In this document: positions 6,282 to 8,915 of the stretch, one piece after another
How the letters are laid out: each line of letters opens with the position of its first letter
How positions within the stretch are numbered: position 1 is the first letter of the stretch
Source: Prevotella sp. CAG:617
Lineage (GTDB): Bacteria > Bacteroidota > Bacteroidia > Bacteroidales > Bacteroidaceae
Direction of reading: 5' to 3'
Length of the DNA: 8,915 nt
NCBI GenBank assembly: GCA_000438115.1
Contig: FR903617.1
Location: 35,674 to 44,588, forward strand
The notes under the pieces: generated by a model
Databases searched by the model: none
Told to the model about the DNA's origin: nothing
The model's input: only the letters and a program-made list of their open reading frames with translations
Position numbers and translations under genes: made by a program

Positions 6282-7553
6282 TCAAAGCACCAGTTCCACC
6301 AGCAAAAAGACATTGAGCAGGCTCACGGCGGCGGCCATGGCATAGAGCAGCACCGTGGTGAAGCGACTGTTGGCATAAGGCCCCATGACACGGCGCGAGG
6401 AGGTAAGCCCTACCTGCAGGAACACCGTGAAGGGGAGCTGCAGACTCAGCACGGCCTGCGAAATGAGCAGCCCGCGGAAGGGATCGCCCACCACCAGCAC
6501 GACCAGAAAGGCCAGCCCGATAGAAAGCAACACGCCTGCACGCGAATGAGCGTCGGAAGCATCATACGGCTCCTGGTAGAGACCGGCAAAAATACTGCCG
6601 GCCGCCATGCCGCTGGTGACGGTACTGGCCAGACCGGCCAACAGCAGAGCCAGGGCAAAGATGGTAGTGGCCGCTCCGCCCAGCAATGGGGTCAGCATGT
6701 GGCCGGCTTCCTCGAGCGCCTCCACGCGGACACCGTGGGCATGGAATGTGGTGGCAGCCAACACAATCATGGCGGAATTAATCACCCACCCCACCGTCAT
6801 GGCCAGCAGGGTGTCGTAGAATTCATACTTGAGTGCCTGCTCCACCCGGCTGCTGCCCTGCGCTGGAAGCTGACGGCTCTGAATGACCTCGGAATGAAGA
6901 AAAAGATTGTGGGGCATGACCACTGCGCCCAGCACACTCATCACCACCAGCATGCTGCCTTCGGGCAAACGGGGCGTGAACAAGGCACTTCCCACGGCTG
7001 CGGCATCAACCGGAACGAGCGTAAGTTCGTAAATGAACGAAAGGCCGATGATGGAAACAAACATGATGATGGCCCGCTCAATACGCCGGTAGGTGTTGGT
7101 AAAGAGCAACACGACTACGGCTACGGCCGTCAGGGCGGCCCCCAGCGTGAGCGGCAGACCGAAAAGCATGTTGAGGGCTATGGCACTGCCCAGAATTTCG
7201 GCCAGCGAGGTGGACACCGACGCGCCCATGGCGCTCCAGAGCAGCGGGCGCGACAGGCGGCGCGGCAAATAGCGCGTGGCGGCCTCGGAGAGACAAAGAC
7301 CGGTGACGATGCCCAGGTGGGCAACGTTGTGCTGCAGCACGATGAGCATCACGGTAGAGAGGGTAACCACCCAAAGCAGGGCATAGCCAAAATCGGCCCC
7401 GGCCGCCAGATTGCTGGCCCAGTTGCCGGGGTCAATAAAACCGACCGTGACGAGCAGGCCCGGCCCGATGTAACGGAGAATGTCGAGTCCGCTCATGCGA
7501 CCGGCCGAGGGATGGCTCCAATGGTGACGAAGACGGCGAAAATAGCGTAACAT
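6282..7553 (-). CDS. mntH: Nramp family Mn(II)/Fe(II) transporter (MntH-like)
   Basis: An inner-membrane, proton-coupled divalent metal importer. The first helix carries the family signature DPGNW (41-44 for DPGN) and the sixth carries MPHNLFLHS (MPHN at 213-216). The Asp, Asn and Met of these motifs are the metal ligands in Nramp structures, and the Met favours Mn/Fe/Cd over Mg. The protein is hydrophobic throughout, with about eleven membrane segments by eye, and 423 residues is a normal Nramp length. I chose ATG 7553: the open frame extends to a TTG at 7586, but those extra residues (LFFYLRILSFR) are not typical. It begins 51 nt after the stop of the LuxR-type regulator and ends 104 nt before feoAB, so it could be cotranscribed with either. 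Neighbouring iron and redox genes suit manganese or iron uptake; which metal is used cannot be read from the sequence. Confidence 0.94.
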   Translation of the reverse strand: MLRYFRRLRHHWSHPSAGRMSGLDILRYIGPGLLVTVGFIDPGNWASNLAAGADFGYALLWVVTLSTVMLIVLQHNVAHLGIVTGLCLSEAATRYLPRRLSRPLLWSAMGASVSTSLAEILGSAIALNMLFGLPLTLGAALTAVAVVVLLFTNTYRRIERAIIMFVSIIGLSFIYELTLVPVDAAAVGSALFTPRLPEGSMLVVMSVLGAVVMPHNLFLHSEVIQSRQLPAQGSSRVEQALKYEFYDTLLAMTVGWVINSAMIVLAATTFHAHGVRVEALEEAGHMLTPLLGGAATTIFALALLLAGLASTVTSGMAAGSIFAGLYQEPYDASDAHSRAGVLLSIGLAFLVVLVVGDPFRGLLISQAVLSLQLPFTVFLQVGLTSSRRVMGPYANSRFTTVLLYAMAAAVSLLNVFLLVELVL

Positions 7554-7604
7554 ACGAAAACTTAGGATGCGTAAATAAAAAAACAAGACGACCGGCGCTG
7601 CGCG

Positions 7605-8156
7605 TCAAATCAGTTTGTTGACCATGGCATACACCGTCAGGCCGGCCACGGAGCGGATGCCGGTCTTGGCCACGATATTTTTCCGGTGGGACATGACGGT
7701 ATGAACGGATATGCAGAGCTTGTCGGCAATTTCCTTGTTCTGCATGCCCTGAGCCACGAGGACCAACACCTCACGCTCACGCTGCGAAAGCTCATACGAG
7801 GGCATACCGGAATCGGGCTCGTCGGTTTGCGAAGCGCGCACGAGGACTTCATCAATCTGCCGGGGGCGGAAGGAGAGTTCGACAACGCCGGCATACTTGG
7901 CCAGCTGCGCCTGCTCCACATAATGACACACCAGAGCCACCACCGCCAGCCCCTCGGGGCGGTCGGCCAGGGCCGTACCCAGCAACAGGGGGTCGGCCAG
8001 CAGTATGGATGCCCCGTGATGGCGCACAAGATGATAGGCCTGGTCGGCCGAAGCCGCAACGTCGGCACATACAAAATGGGGCGACTGGCGGAAAATAGCC
8101 TCAAGCCCCTCGGCCACGACGGGATATTTGCACAGCACTATCAGTTTCTTTTTCAT
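7605..8156 (-). CDS. LuxR/NarL-type regulator with a degenerate receiver domain
   Basis: A 183-residue DNA-binding regulator. Residues 123-183 are a clear LuxR-type helix-turn-helix: LSQREREVLVLVAQGMQNKEI, then ISVHTVMSHRKNI with the recognition helix near 150-161. Residues 1-110 resemble a response-regulator receiver, but the acidic pair is replaced by C9-K10 (VLCKYPVVAEGL). An aspartate (D55, in LLADPLLLG) remains where the phospho-acceptor would be, the usual Thr/Ser is replaced around VC (C77), and the conserved Lys region reads SFRP. Conventional phosphorylation therefore looks unlikely or altered, and no histidine kinase is adjacent in the window. Its start overlaps the stop of the hemerythrin gene as ATGA, implying translational coupling. 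Cysteines 9, 30, 77 and 148 could allow a redox input, which is only a hypothesis. Confidence 0.9.
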   Translation of the reverse strand: MKKKLIVLCKYPVVAEGLEAIFRQSPHFVCADVAASADQAYHLVRHHGASILLADPLLLGTALADRPEGLAVVALVCHYVEQAQLAKYAGVVELSFRPRQIDEVLVRASQTDEPDSGMPSYELSQREREVLVLVAQGMQNKEIADKLCISVHTVMSHRKNIVAKTGIRSVAGLTVYAMVNKLI

Positions 8157-8863
8157 GGCTTCAGACTTTTTTCCATGGCGCGGGCAATGCCCACCAGCAG
8201 TTTGCTCTCAATACGGGTATGCGCGGCCAGATCGGCCGAGAGGTTGAAGAGGTCGAAAAGGATTGACGCCCGCTCGCGCGGCAGGGTATCGCCGGGCAGG
8301 TACTTGATGATGAGGCTGATGAGGTCGGCCAGCTTTTCCTCAATGTCGCCGTGACTCTCCTCAAAGTCATGAATGCGATAGGCGGCCGTCTGCCCGGAAG
8401 CCAGCTGCTCCACGTAGGGAAACACGTGCTGCTCCTCATAGCTGAAGTGCTTGTCGGCCTCCTCGCGGTACTGGTTGAAAAAGTGCTGTATCATTTCGCG
8501 CTCCAGATTTTCCAGACTGGCCGAAAGGTGAAGGAGATGGTCGGCAATGTGTGGCAGCCGCTCGTCACGATAGTAGCGGTGAGACGACTCCAGATAGGTC
8601 AGCAGGCCGCGGATGTAGGCCGGCGAGGGCACGGCTACCGAAGGACAGTAGTCGGGCGAGGCGTACATGTTGCAGATTTCCAGAAAAAGGGTGGTGTCGG
8701 CACCATACTGCGCACAAACCTCACTGACGCTGCGGTCGGCAAAACCAAACTGGATGCCGAAACGGGGCAGCACGCTGATGAGACGATGGCACGAGAGGAT
8801 GAGGTCGGCCATGCGGTCGGTGGGTTGGAAAAAGGGTTTCATGAGTTTCTTTTCTGATTTCAT
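8153..8863 (-). CDS. Hemerythrin-domain protein, RIC/YtfE-like
   Basis: A cytoplasmic four-helix di-iron protein of 236 residues, related to the RIC (YtfE/ScdA) proteins linked to repair of iron-sulfur centres after nitric oxide or peroxide damage. Residues 15-65 resemble the ScdA-type N-terminal module (RFGIQFGFADRSVSEVCAQYG), but the Cys pair usual after the FGI motif is absent (FGFAD instead). The hemerythrin-like part spans 90-230, with candidate iron ligands H95 and H105, H139 with E143 (HFSYEEQHVFP), H165 or H171 (IHDFEESHGD), and H215 with E219 (HTRIE), the H-x3-E pairs being diagnostic. It ends overlapping the regulator by ATGA. ATG 8863 is used; an internal ATG at 8842 preceded by an A-rich stretch is a serious alternative. 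Repair, scavenging or sensing of NO/oxygen is inferred from the family; the missing Cys pair leaves the exact role open. Confidence 0.88.
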   Translation of the reverse strand: MKSEKKLMKPFFQPTDRMADLILSCHRLISVLPRFGIQFGFADRSVSEVCAQYGADTTLFLEICNMYASPDYCPSVAVPSPAYIRGLLTYLESSHRYYRDERLPHIADHLLHLSASLENLEREMIQHFFNQYREEADKHFSYEEQHVFPYVEQLASGQTAAYRIHDFEESHGDIEEKLADLISLIIKYLPGDTLPRERASILFDLFNLSADLAAHTRIESKLLVGIARAMEKSLKP

Positions 8864-8915
8864 GGGTCGAGGCCGGAAGGCTGCCTTGAGCTGCCCGCCT
8901 TCGGTACCGCCACAC
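8864..8915 (-). other. Window edge upstream of the hemerythrin gene
   Basis: Only 52 bases remain. No TAnnTTTG box or ribosome-binding site is visible, so the promoter must lie outside. All three minus-strand frames are open here to the edge, and one of them ends at a TGA (8860-8862) that overlaps the ATG at 8863 as ATGA. A preceding coupled gene is therefore possible but cannot be shown from this little sequence. Confidence 0.3.

Noticed and set aside
4093..6345. Plus-strand open frame of 750 codons across feoAB
   Set aside because: It is antisense to a gene with full FeoA and FeoB motifs; its translation is His/Gln-rich without any domain, and it arises from the codon choice of the real gene.
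6195..7550. Plus-strand open frame of 451 codons across mntH
   Set aside because: Antisense shadow of an unmistakable Nramp gene; composition is His/Gly/Gln-rich with no hydrophobic or domain pattern.
7571..7607. GC-rich symmetry followed by a T-run between the regulator and mntH
   Set aside because: Only a 4-bp GACG/CGTC stem can be drawn around the regulator's stop codon, too weak to call a terminator despite the CTTGTTTTTTT tract.

Overview
The window looks like chromosome from a fairly GC-rich member of the Bacteroidales, probably Prevotellaceae-like. The reasons are the fused FeoA-FeoB transporter with a small FeoB-associated Cys-rich protein, an outer-membrane protein of the carboxypeptidase-D-like plus beta-barrel type, TAnnTTTG promoter -7 boxes, and few Shine-Dalgarno sites. 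The genus is an inference from gene content, not a database match. Every gene I can support is on the minus strand, so the window reads from right to left in transcription order.

Right part (8863 to 7605): a RIC/YtfE-like hemerythrin protein (di-iron family linked to nitric oxide and oxidative stress) overlaps by ATGA with a LuxR-type regulator. The regulator's receiver domain keeps one aspartate but has lost most of the phosphorylation site. The two are probably translated together and look like a sensor/effector-regulator pair.

Middle part (7553 to 3480): an Nramp/MntH metal transporter is followed by a gap with a good TAnnTTTG box, the fused feoAB ferrous-iron transporter, and a 62-residue membrane-anchored Cys-rich protein. 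A textbook intrinsic terminator closes this unit (3398-3453). Together with the hemerythrin pair this makes a transition-metal and redox-stress neighbourhood.

Intergenic part (2988-3397): this AT-rich stretch contains two tandem 38-bp units, each led by a poly-G tract (8 and 7 G), followed by a TAnnTTTG box. It lies directly upstream of the next gene.

Left part (2987 to 122): a large outer-membrane beta-barrel protein with signal peptide, carboxypeptidase-D-like domain and plug-like region. Its reading frame is broken once near 2585-2591, within the conserved KGDT-like motif, so it appears as two overlapping ORFs. A hairpin and a pair of 15-bp direct repeats lie downstream, up to the window edge.

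The observations most worth following are the frameshift combined with homopolymer-bearing promoter repeats at one surface-protein gene, and the coupled hemerythrin / degenerate-receiver regulator pair beside Mn/Fe uptake genes.
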